Origin: XYA12-FULL-58-9 sp001798605
GTDB lineage: Bacteria > Myxococcota > XYA12-FULL-58-9
Direction: 5' to 3'
Assembly (NCBI GenBank): GCA_036736205.1
Contig: DAINMX010000105.1
Coordinates: 1-20,008, forward strand
DNA length: 20,008 nt
The notes below the pieces were generated by a model, which was not told where the DNA came from, ran no database searches, and saw only the letters and a list, made by a program, of their open reading frames with translations. Position numbers and translations under genes: made by a program. Shown one piece after another: positions 7,432 to 14,660 of the stretch (position 1 is its first letter; each line of letters opens with the position of its first letter).

Positions 7432-8816
7432 CAGGGTGTGTCCTCCCAAAACGGATCGCCGTGGGGCGAAAGCTCAAACGGTGGGAACCAACAGCCCTTT
7501 CGCCGAACGTGCTCGACAAACTCTTCACGGAACTTCTTGAGGTAGCTCTGCACCGGCATCGCGAACGCATCGGCGAGCGGACAAATAGTCATGCCGAGCA
7601 TGTGCGACGAGGCCGAGTTGATCGTGTCGATGTCGTCTTCGGTGGCCTCACCCCGCTCGAGACGCCAAAGCATCTTGGTGTTCCAGCCGGTACCCTCACG
7701 ACACGGTGTGCATTGTCCACACGACTCGTGCGCATAAAAGTTGCCGAGGATGGCCAGTGTCCGCACCATGCAGGTGTTCTCGTCGAGCACGATCATGCCA
7801 GCGCTGCCAAACATCGACCCCGCCCTCGCCACAGAGTCGAAATCCAGCGGCGTGTCAGTTTCCAACGGCCAATCACTCTCGGGCGCCCCCTCGGCTGCCA
7901 GCGCCTGACATGCATGCGGCACCAACAAGGGCGTCGAGCTACCCCCAGGAATGACGGCCTTGAGCTTGCGCCCTTTCCAGACACCGCCAGCCAGCTCGAT
8001 GAGCTTGTTGCACGGGAAGCCGTTAGGAACCTCGTAAACACCAGGCCGCTCAACGTGGCCAGAGAGGCAAATGATCTTTGGACCGCCATTCTTCGCCGAG
8101 CCCATGCTCAGGAACCAATCGACACCACGGGTGAAGATCAGTGGCACACACGACAGAGTCTCGACGTTGTTGACAATGGTTGGGCCGCCAAACGCGCCGA
8201 CGACGGCTGGAAAGGGTGGCTTCAACCGCGGCCTGCCAATCTTGCCCTCGAGGCTCTCGAGCAGCGCCGTCTCTTCACCGCAGATGTAGGCTCCAGCTCC
8301 ACGATGCACCGCAGCGTTGAGCTTGTAGGGCTTGCCCAGAACAGAATCGCCGAGAATGCCCTTGTCATAGGCTTCGGCAACCGCCGCTTCGAGTCGACGA
8401 CGCGGCAGACCGAACTCACCGCGCAGATAGAAGTAGATCTGATGGGCACCGATGGCGTACGCCGCGATGGCCGCACCCTCAATCACCATGTGCGGATCGC
8501 GAGACAGGACGTAGCGGTCTTTGTAGGTGCCCGGCTCTGACTCATCGCCGTTTACCACCAGATATTTCGGCTTCTCTGCCTCTTTGGGTACGAAGCTCCA
8601 TTTGATACCCGCAGGGAAACCAGCACCACCACGCCCACGCAGATTGCACTTTTTGACCGTGTCGATGACTTCGCCAGGCTCGAGGGCAAGCGCCTTCTTG
8701 AGGCCCTCATAACCACCGTCCTTGACATAGGTCTCGTAGGTGTAGCCCTTGGCGACAAACCAACGCTTGCTCAGCGTGACCTCAAATCCTTGGGGTGCAT
8801 AGGGATGTGTGGTCAT
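7431..8816 (-). CDS. nuoF: NADH-quinone oxidoreductase subunit F (NADH and FMN binding)
   Basis: The product has 461 residues, slightly longer than typical NuoF. It carries the NADH/FMN-binding GRGGAGFP (61-68), the NGDESEPGTYKDR segment, the HRGAGAYICGEETALLESLEG motif, and the N3 iron-sulfur ligands ESCGQCTPCREG (Cys366, Cys369, Cys372) with Cys412 in TICPLADA. It is the entry point for electrons from NADH in complex I and works with NuoE in the cytoplasmic arm. It overlaps nuoE by ATGA (8813-8816) and nuoJ by TGATG. Confidence 0.97.
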   Translation of the reverse strand: MTTHPYAPQGFEVTLSKRWFVAKGYTYETYVKDGGYEGLKKALALEPGEVIDTVKKCNLRGRGGAGFPAGIKWSFVPKEAEKPKYLVVNGDESEPGTYKDRYVLSRDPHMVIEGAAIAAYAIGAHQIYFYLRGEFGLPRRRLEAAVAEAYDKGILGDSVLGKPYKLNAAVHRGAGAYICGEETALLESLEGKIGRPRLKPPFPAVVGAFGGPTIVNNVETLSCVPLIFTRGVDWFLSMGSAKNGGPKIICLSGHVERPGVYEVPNGFPCNKLIELAGGVWKGRKLKAVIPGGSSTPLLVPHACQALAAEGAPESDWPLETDTPLDFDSVARAGSMFGSAGMIVLDENTCMVRTLAILGNFYAHESCGQCTPCREGTGWNTKMLWRLERGEATEDDIDTINSASSHMLGMTICPLADAFAMPVQSYLKKFREEFVEHVRRKGCWFPPFELSPHGDPFWEDTP

Positions 8817-9295
8817 TTGAGCCCCACTAGAAACTTCTCGAGCTTCTCTTCGGTGAGGTTTTCCACCAGGTTATCGTCGCACCACAACGCCGGCCCGGTG
8901 CCACAAGCGGCCAGACACTCGTCGTGCTCCAGTGTGATCCGACCGTCTGCCGTCGTTTCACCAAAGTCGATGCCGAGCACCTCTTTGGCCTTCTGCATGA
9001 TCTGCTCAGCACCGCGCAGCTGACACGAGAGATTGCGACAAATGCGCACGGTGTGCTTGCCAGCCGTCTTGGTGTGAAACATCGTATAGAAAGTTGCAAC
9101 CTCGCGGACCCGCGTCGGCGGCACATCTAAGAGCTCGGCTATGTCGAGTTCCACTTCCTCTGAGATGTGCCCAACCTGGTTCTGTGCCAGATGCAAAGCG
9201 GGAATCAGCACCGCCATGCGTGTTGGGTAGCGGGGAAACAGCTTCTCAATGTTGGCAATAGTTTCTTGAGACAAGACCCGGACCATGATCCTCAT
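8813..9295 (-). CDS. nuoE: NADH-quinone oxidoreductase subunit E
   Basis: This 160-residue thioredoxin-fold protein holds the N1a [2Fe-2S] cluster. The ligands appear as CRNLSC and, about 35 residues later, DECLAAC. The N-terminal helical part (MAVLIPALHLAQNQVGHISEEV and VPPTRVREVATFYTMF) is typical. Two ATGs are possible, at 9295 and 9286; neither has an ideal ribosome-binding site, and I keep the first. It begins the nuoEFJK unit. A promoter candidate lies just upstream. Confidence 0.95.
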   Translation of the reverse strand: MRIMVRVLSQETIANIEKLFPRYPTRMAVLIPALHLAQNQVGHISEEVELDIAELLDVPPTRVREVATFYTMFHTKTAGKHTVRICRNLSCQLRGAEQIMQKAKEVLGIDFGETTADGRITLEHDECLAACGTGPALWCDDNLVENLTEEKLEKFLVGLK

Positions 9296-9304
9296 TGCTC
9301 CAAT

Positions 9305-9340
9305 CGAGCCCTATCTAGGCTCGTCAAGAGTTGCTGTCAA
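9305..9340 (-). promoter_or_regulatory. Candidate nuoE promoter with overlapping dyad
   Basis: Reading the minus strand, TTGACA (9335-9340) is followed after 17 bases by TAGATA (9312-9317). The -35 is a perfect sigma-70 match; the -10 is only partial. The perfect 6-bp dyad CGAGCC / GGCTCG (9305-9310 and 9318-9323) encloses the -10 and could be an operator or a stem in the transcript. The -35 overlaps the stop codon of the upstream gene. The leader to nuoE would be only about 10 bases. Confidence 0.35.
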
Positions 9341-10059
9341 TGCACCTGAGACGCAGCAGTATTGGCGATGTGCGCCTCCACTTCGAGAGGCAGGTGGTCC
9401 GACAGGTTGCTCCAGGGAACCCCCGACAAGCGTCTGGCATCGGCCACTTCGAGATGACGAACATAGACACGATCGAGGGACAAAACCGGACGTTTTGCGT
9501 GCCAAGTCAGCACCGGCACGTCGGCGAAGGCGTCGACGAACCCCAACTCATCGACGATCGTACGGTGCAGTAGACGCCCCCAGTCGTTGAAGTCGCCGGC
9601 CAAAAGGACCGGCTCCGACTCAGGCACCACCTGCCGCAGGATTCGGCCAAGACGGTAAATTTGTGCCAGGCGCCGTTGATGACTCAGACTCAAGTGAACA
9701 TTGACGACATGCAGGAGGAAGGGAGCGCAAACTCGAGTGTAGAGGGCACCTCGCCTTTCCACTTTGCCGATCGTCAAATCGAAGTTCTCTACGTGGTCCA
9801 CCACCATTGATGTGAAGGTGGCGTTGCCATGGTGCCCCACCCGCCGCTTTTTGTTGCCGCCGTAGTAACATGACATGCCGAGCGCTCGGGCCAGCGAATC
9901 GGTCTGCGATTGTCCGTCGCCACTTGGGTGGAACACCTCCTGACACAAGACCAAATCTGAAGCGTGGTCCGATAGGGCGCGGGCGACGTTGCCCACGGCG
10001 TGGACTCTGTTGCCTGTTGCCCCTTTGCCCTTGCGGATGTTGTAGGTGATGATTCGCAA
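9337..10059 (-). CDS. Endonuclease/exonuclease/phosphatase family protein (YbhP-like)
   Basis: The product has 240 residues and the full set of EEP-fold motifs: ITYNIRKG at the N-terminus, the metal-binding LCQEV, NVHLSLSHQRRLAQI, LLAGDFNDWG, LDRVYVRHLEV and the terminal SDHLPLEVE. These are the metal-dependent hydrolase residues of the exonuclease III / inositol phosphatase fold. The HLSLSHQRR plus GDFNDWG pattern resembles YbhP, which in E. coli lies next to a cardiolipin synthase gene; no such gene is in this window. Start is a TTG at 10059 preceded by AAGGCGG; an in-frame stop upstream excludes a better start. Substrate (DNA, phospholipid or phosphoinositide-like) cannot be read from the sequence. 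Confidence 0.88.
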   Translation of the reverse strand: MRIITYNIRKGKGATGNRVHAVGNVARALSDHASDLVLCQEVFHPSGDGQSQTDSLARALGMSCYYGGNKKRRVGHHGNATFTSMVVDHVENFDLTIGKVERRGALYTRVCAPFLLHVVNVHLSLSHQRRLAQIYRLGRILRQVVPESEPVLLAGDFNDWGRLLHRTIVDELGFVDAFADVPVLTWHAKRPVLSLDRVYVRHLEVADARRLSGVPWSNLSDHLPLEVEAHIANTAASQVH

Positions 10060-10211
10060 ATAGTCCGCCTTGCTTGCCCGCCGGCTGCAAATGTAGAGGG
10101 TACAAGTACCACAAATCCAGCAAATTGGTCATCGGGTCACGCTAAGCATACTCGGCATGCTCGGCGAAACGAGATCCGAGCCAACAGTGGACGGCCACAG
10201 TACGATCGTCA

Positions 10212-10240
10212 TTGACGCATTGCATCTGTGGGCCTATGTG
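10212..10240 (+). promoter_or_regulatory. Candidate sigma-70-like promoter for the lipoprotein gene at 10272
   Basis: TTGACG (10212-10217) is followed after exactly 17 bases by TATGTG (10235-10240). The predicted transcript would start about 25 bases before the ATG and include the AGGAGG ribosome-binding site. The -10 matches only half of the consensus, so this is a candidate only. It could also serve the downstream hut genes by readthrough. Confidence 0.35.
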
Positions 10241-10271
10241 GGACTTCAAACCACATGAAGGAGGAATCGTG

Positions 10272-10964
10272 ATGAACACATTCCATCCGCCTCTGGTAGC
10301 TGTGCTTTTTCTGGTAGCAGTGGGCTGCGGGCAGAATGTTCCCCAACGCGATCATTCCCGCATCGACGAGAACGAGCAGACGGCGGTGACCCTAGGGGAT
10401 ATGCTCTTGCACGGGCAGTCGCTGAAGCTGCCCGCAAACAGCCAGTATCCATCGGATCTAACTTTCGCCTTGGCTGGAACACTGGTCCAAGAGCCAAGCA
10501 TGACCTTGCCGATTGCTGGAGGCCACGTGCGGGTGCACCAAGAGGACACCTTTTGGATGGATGCCCTGACGTTCTTCTTTGATGACATCGTCGTCAACCC
10601 ACGTCCTGCTTTCCCGAACGGCGTGGTGATGACTGGTATTGAAATGTCGCTCGTCGCTGCAGCCACAGCAGACGATGTTGTCTGGACAGAAGATGACCAG
10701 GTCGTCACCGCCGGGGGAACTTTTGATCTCAAGTTTGATTGGAGTTGGACTCCTCTCGATGACCGAAGCGAAATCCATCCGTTGCCAACTCAGCAGATCC
10801 CTGGATTCACCTACGAGCTCGTAGCCTCAACTGTTGAAGACGAAGAGGGAATGGGCATTGAGATCCATGCGCACTCCCCCGGGCTCGCATGGTTATACAC
10901 CTTCTCGAGTGACGACAGTTCGGTGGAATTGCACGACCCGGCGCTCGCCCTCACCGCTCGATAG
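10272..10964 (+). CDS. Hypothetical lipoprotein
   Basis: The gene encodes 230 residues. The signal peptide ends in the lipobox LVAVGC (Cys19). The mature domain is acidic and beta-rich, with TLPIAGGHVRVHQEDTFW near the middle and a repeated aromatic pattern (FDLKFDWSWTPL). I do not recognise a family. The start is clear because AGGAGGAATCGTG precedes the ATG; earlier in-frame ATGs would place extra residues before the signal. The stop TAG lies inside a 9-bp tandem repeat (10956-10973), which gives a second in-frame stop. The FAH-family gene starts 57 bp downstream on the same strand. Confidence 0.75.
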   Translation: MNTFHPPLVAVLFLVAVGCGQNVPQRDHSRIDENEQTAVTLGDMLLHGQSLKLPANSQYPSDLTFALAGTLVQEPSMTLPIAGGHVRVHQEDTFWMDALTFFFDDIVVNPRPAFPNGVVMTGIEMSLVAAATADDVVWTEDDQVVTAGGTFDLKFDWSWTPLDDRSEIHPLPTQQIPGFTYELVASTVEDEEGMGIEIHAHSPGLAWLYTFSSDDSSVELHDPALALTAR

Positions 10965-10979
10965 GCTCGATAGGCTCGG
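10956..10979 (+). repeat. 9-bp tandem repeat across a stop codon
   Basis: GCTCGATAG occurs twice in exact tandem (10956-10964, 10965-10973), followed by the partial copy GCTCGG. Each full copy contains an in-frame TAG. The repeat unit is a whole number of codons, so slippage would keep the frame and the stop. Confidence 0.6.
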
Positions 10980-11021
10980 CGGCACATGGACCTTCATTGC
11001 GTTTCGTGCGAGGGAAACTTA

Positions 11022-11732
11022 ATGACAGCCCAATACGTCTTCGCAGCTCCAGCGCGACCGTCCCTGCCGGTGGTCGACACAAATCTCTCATTCCCAATCA
11101 ACAGAGTCTGGTGCGCGGCGAAAAACTACCCGGCCCACGCCCGCGAGATGGGGTCCGACCCCACACGGGAGCCCCCGCGTTTCTTCGCCAAGCCCCCAGA
11201 CGCCGCCACGTTTACAACGGAGGTCCCCTACCCACCTGCCACCGAGGATCTGCAACACGAAGTGGAACTGGTCCTCGCACTGTGCAAAGGCGGCCGGAAC
11301 ATAGCTGCAAGCGACGCCCTCGGTCACATCTTTGGTTGCGCGGTGGGTGTTGACCTGACGCGCCGCGATCTCCAACGGCAGGCCAAGAGCAAGGGACAGC
11401 CATGGGATCTGGCGAAGGGGTTCGACAAAGCGGCGCCGTGCAGTATCGTCGTCCTAGGCCCACCGCCCAACAATGCCGAGCTGTGGCTCAAGGTCAACGG
11501 TGAAGAGAGGCAACGCGGCAACGTCGGCGACATGACCTGGTCACCGGCCGAGCTCATAGCCAAGTTGTCGTCACTCATAACCCTGCAGCCAGGTGACTTG
11601 ATCTTCACCGGAACCCCGGCCGGCGTCTCCACCATCGGCATAGGTGATCAGATCGAGGCTGCCGTGGACGGCCTCGCGACGGTACGTTTCACAATCACTG
11701 CGCAGGTTGACACGTCCCCATCCGCAGCCTAG
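11022..11732 (+). CDS. Fumarylacetoacetate hydrolase family protein (fumarylpyruvate-hydrolase-like)
   Basis: The product has 236 residues, the size of single-domain FAH enzymes. The pattern NYPAHAREMG, PPRFFAKPPDA, the metal ligands HEVELVLAL (Glu80, Glu82) and Asp111 in GVDLTRRDLQ, then KGFDKAAPCS and FTGTPAGVSTIGIGD is that of the fumarylpyruvate hydrolase and acylpyruvase branch. These enzymes cut a C-C bond in beta-diketo acids with a divalent metal in the cytoplasm. I start at the ATG at 11022, preceded by GAGGG; the frame is open to 10986 but without a better site. hutU follows 28 bp after the stop. FAH enzymes are not part of the standard histidine route, so its place here is noteworthy. 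Confidence 0.88.
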   Translation: MTAQYVFAAPARPSLPVVDTNLSFPINRVWCAAKNYPAHAREMGSDPTREPPRFFAKPPDAATFTTEVPYPPATEDLQHEVELVLALCKGGRNIAASDALGHIFGCAVGVDLTRRDLQRQAKSKGQPWDLAKGFDKAAPCSIVVLGPPPNNAELWLKVNGEERQRGNVGDMTWSPAELIAKLSSLITLQPGDLIFTGTPAGVSTIGIGDQIEAAVDGLATVRFTITAQVDTSPSAA

Positions 11733-11760
11733 GAGCGACCTTCTGCAACGGAGGTCGCCG

Positions 11761-13413
11761 ATGTCCCGCATTGTTCACCCCCCCCGCGGAACTGAAATTT
11801 CTTGCCGAGGTTGGATCCAAGAAGCTGCCATGCGCATGCTCATGCACAACCTCGATCCGGAAGTTGCCGAGAAGCCGGAGGAGCTCATCGTTTATGGTGG
11901 CACCGGCAAGGCGGCACGATCGTGGGAGGCGTACGATGCCATCATCAGCACGTTGAAGACGCTCGGCAACGACGAAACCCTCCTCGTGCAAAGCGGCAAG
12001 CCCGTTGGCGTTGCCCAAACTCACCCCGACGCCCCGAGAGTTCTCATCGCCAATGCCAACTTGGTGGGAAAGTGGGCCAATTGGGAACATTTCCACGAGC
12101 TCGAGGCACGTGGCCTCATCATGTTTGGGCAGATGACCGCCGGATCGTGGATCTACATAGGCACTCAGGGGATCCTCCAAGGCACCCACGAGACCTTCCT
12201 CGCGGCCGGACGCAATCACTTCGGTGTTGCCGATCTCGGCGGCCGCTCCATCCTCACCGCAGGTCTCGGAGGCATGGGGGGAGCGCAACCCCTCGCGGCA
12301 ACTATGGCTGGCGCTTGCATGCTGGTCGTGGAGATAGACCCGGCCCGTATTCAGCGGCGACTCGATCATCGCTACCTCGATGAGGTGGCCCCCGATCTCG
12401 ACACCGCCCTCACTCGCATCAATGAGGCCAAGCGTAACAAGAAAGCGGTGTCCATCGCTCTTTGCGCCAATGCCGCAGACGTTTTTCCCGAGATTGCGCG
12501 GCGCAAGATTGATTTTGACCTCGTCACCGACCAGACCTCGGCCCATGACCCCCTCAATGGCTACGTGCCGACCGGCCTGAGTCTCGACGAGGCGGCCGCC
12601 CTGCGACAAAGCGATCCCACAACCTACGTGAAGCGGTCCCGCGATTCGATGGTCGCCCACTGCGGTGCCATGGTGGAGATGAAGAAGCGCGGTCTGCATG
12701 TGTTCGACTATGGCAACAATCTGCGCGGCCAAGCCCAAGAAGGTGGCCTCGAGGACGCCTTCGCGTTCCAGGGTTTTGTGCCGTTGTACATTCGCCCGTT
12801 GTTCTGTGAGGGACAGGGTCCGTTCCGCTGGGTGGCGCTGTCCGGCGACCCAGCCGACATCGCCCGCACCGATCGGTGTGTCAAGGAGACCATCGACCGG
12901 GCGGAGCTCCACCGTTGGCTCGACCTCGCCGGCGAAAAGGTCAAGTTCCAAGGCCTCCCCTCCCGCATCTGTTGGCTCGGATATGGCGAGAGAAGCAGGG
13001 TTGGCCTGGCATTCAACGAGTTGGTGCGCTCTGGTGAAGTCAAGGCACCCATCGTCATCGGCCGCGATCATCTCGATTGCGGCTCGGTGGCAAGCCCCAA
13101 TCGCGAGACCGAAGGAATGAAAGACGGTTCCGATGCCATCGCTGATTGGCCGATCCTCAACGCCCTACTCAACGCCGTCAATGGTGCGAGCTGGGTCAGC
13201 TTCCATCACGGTGGCGGCGTCGGCATCGGTTACTCTTTGCACGCCGGTATGGTCATCGTTTGTGACGGCACCAACGAGGCTGCGCGCAGACTCGCTCGCG
13301 TACTCGACGGTGATCCTGGCCTGGGTGTCATGCGACACGCCGACGCCGGATATGATAGGGCCATCACCGTCGCCAAGGAGCGCGGCGTCAAAATACCTGG
13401 AGTGACAATCTAA
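11761..13413 (+). CDS. hutU: Urocanate hydratase
   Basis: The 550-residue length is normal for urocanase. Recognisable segments run in order: PRGTEISCRGWIQEAAMRMLMHNLDPEVAE, ELIVYGGTGKAARSWEAYD, MTAGSWIYIGTQGILQGT, the NAD-binding GLGGMGGAQPLA, VTDQTSAHDPLNGY, the FDYGNNLR motif, FVPLYIRPLFCEGQGPFRW with the active-site cysteine, and RDHLDCGSVASPNRETE. The enzyme hydrates urocanate to imidazolonepropionate, step 2 of histidine degradation, using NAD as cofactor. The start at 11761 has GGAGG eight bases upstream; the frame is open further left but inside the FAH gene. It overlaps hutI by one base (TAATG). Confidence 0.98.
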   Translation: MSRIVHPPRGTEISCRGWIQEAAMRMLMHNLDPEVAEKPEELIVYGGTGKAARSWEAYDAIISTLKTLGNDETLLVQSGKPVGVAQTHPDAPRVLIANANLVGKWANWEHFHELEARGLIMFGQMTAGSWIYIGTQGILQGTHETFLAAGRNHFGVADLGGRSILTAGLGGMGGAQPLAATMAGACMLVVEIDPARIQRRLDHRYLDEVAPDLDTALTRINEAKRNKKAVSIALCANAADVFPEIARRKIDFDLVTDQTSAHDPLNGYVPTGLSLDEAAALRQSDPTTYVKRSRDSMVAHCGAMVEMKKRGLHVFDYGNNLRGQAQEGGLEDAFAFQGFVPLYIRPLFCEGQGPFRWVALSGDPADIARTDRCVKETIDRAELHRWLDLAGEKVKFQGLPSRICWLGYGERSRVGLAFNELVRSGEVKAPIVIGRDHLDCGSVASPNRETEGMKDGSDAIADWPILNALLNAVNGASWVSFHHGGGVGIGYSLHAGMVIVCDGTNEAARRLARVLDGDPGLGVMRHADAGYDRAITVAKERGVKIPGVTI

Positions 13414-14660
13414 TGCCGACCCTGTTTGTCGGTATCAGCGAGCTCGTACAACCCCATGCCGACGAGGGCAACTCAAAGGAGCCGATAGACGTCATCACCG
13501 ACGCCGCCCTGTTGGTCGATGGCGGGACTGTTCTCGCCGCAGGAGAGCGCGTCGCCGTCGAAAAAAATCCACGAGCGGTTCATGCGAGCGTCATCGACTT
13601 CGATGGTAGGGCAGTCGTTCCAGGCTTGGTCGATTCACACACCCATGTCGTTTTCGCTGGCGAGCGCATCGATGAGTTTTCACGGCGCGCCCGAGGCGAA
13701 ACCTACGAAGAGATCGCCCGAGCTGGCGGTGGCATCCTTCGCTCCATCGAGCCCCTGCGCGTCGCCTCCGTTGACGATCTGGTGTTGCAGTCCCTACCCC
13801 GACTCAAGAAGATGCTCGCCCACGGCACCACCACCGTCGAGGTCAAGAGCGGTTACGGCATGGCACCTGAGCTCGAACTCAAGCAACTGCGGGCGGCCAA
13901 AGCTCTCGCAGCAATGACTCCCGCATCCATATTCGGTACCGCCCTTGCACACGTCGTCCCCCCTGGGTGCACGAACCGCAGGCAATACATCAACGAATTC
14001 TGCCACCAAGTCATTGCGCAGGCGGCGCGCCAGAAGCTCGCGAGTTACTGCGACGTGTTCGTGGAAGACATCGCTTTCTCGCTCGCAGAAACGCGGATCT
14101 TCGCCAATGCTGCCCGTGAGCACGGCCTCGGCCTCAAGTTACACGTCGACCAACTCACCGACCATGGCGGTGCGGCGCTCGCCGCCGAGCTTGGCGCTCT
14201 CTCAGCGGACCACCTCGAGATGACCCGTGAGCCCGGCCGCATGCTGCTCGCCAAAGCTCACGTCGTCGCCACGATACTCCCCGGTTGTGCATTGTTTCTC
14301 GGCAAGGACCCGTGGCCCAATGGCAGAGCACTTCGCGATTCTGGTTGCGAGGTCGCTGTGGCCACGGACTGCAATCCCGGTTCATCGATGCTCGTGGATC
14401 TATGCTCCTGTGCCGCCATGGCGGCCACCCGCTGCGGACTGTCTTTAGAGGAGGCCCTTTGGGCAACAACCCGTGGCGGTGCCAAAGCGCTTGGATTGAA
14501 CGACCGCGGCCGGCTGGTACAAGGCGAACGGGCCGACTTCGTCGTGGTTGATCACCACGATTGGCGTGCCCTTTTCTACAACCTCGGCGATGGTCCGGTG
14601 CATGGGACTTATATCGCCGGCACAGCATCCTCGCTCAAGTCGCCGTCGACCTGCCCGTAG
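13413..14660 (+). CDS. hutI: Imidazolonepropionase
   Basis: This 415-residue amidohydrolase opens the imidazolone ring in step 3 of histidine degradation, giving N-formimino-glutamate. It shows the metal-binding VDSHTHVVFAGER (His76, His78), the family-specific RARGETYEEIARAGGGI, GTTTVEVKSGYG, ALAHVVPPG, LKLHVDQLTDHGG, SADHLE and a late VATDCNPGSSM with the final Asp ligand. The start ATG shares a base with the hutU stop, so the two are coupled. The next enzymes (hutG, hutF or a formiminotransferase) and hutH are not in the window. Its stop abuts the stop of the opposing permease gene. Confidence 0.97.
   Translation: MPTLFVGISELVQPHADEGNSKEPIDVITDAALLVDGGTVLAAGERVAVEKNPRAVHASVIDFDGRAVVPGLVDSHTHVVFAGERIDEFSRRARGETYEEIARAGGGILRSIEPLRVASVDDLVLQSLPRLKKMLAHGTTTVEVKSGYGMAPELELKQLRAAKALAAMTPASIFGTALAHVVPPGCTNRRQYINEFCHQVIAQAARQKLASYCDVFVEDIAFSLAETRIFANAAREHGLGLKLHVDQLTDHGGAALAAELGALSADHLEMTREPGRMLLAKAHVVATILPGCALFLGKDPWPNGRALRDSGCEVAVATDCNPGSSMLVDLCSCAAMAATRCGLSLEEALWATTRGGAKALGLNDRGRLVQGERADFVVVDHHDWRALFYNLGDGPVHGTYIAGTASSLKSPSTCP

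Noticed and set aside
7461..8540. Open frame of 359 codons on the plus strand
   Set aside because: It is antisense to nuoF and shows no recognisable domain.
11695..13071. Open frame of 458 codons on the minus strand
   Set aside because: It lies antisense to hutU, whose product matches its family along its full length. The frame is open because of codon bias in GC-rich DNA.
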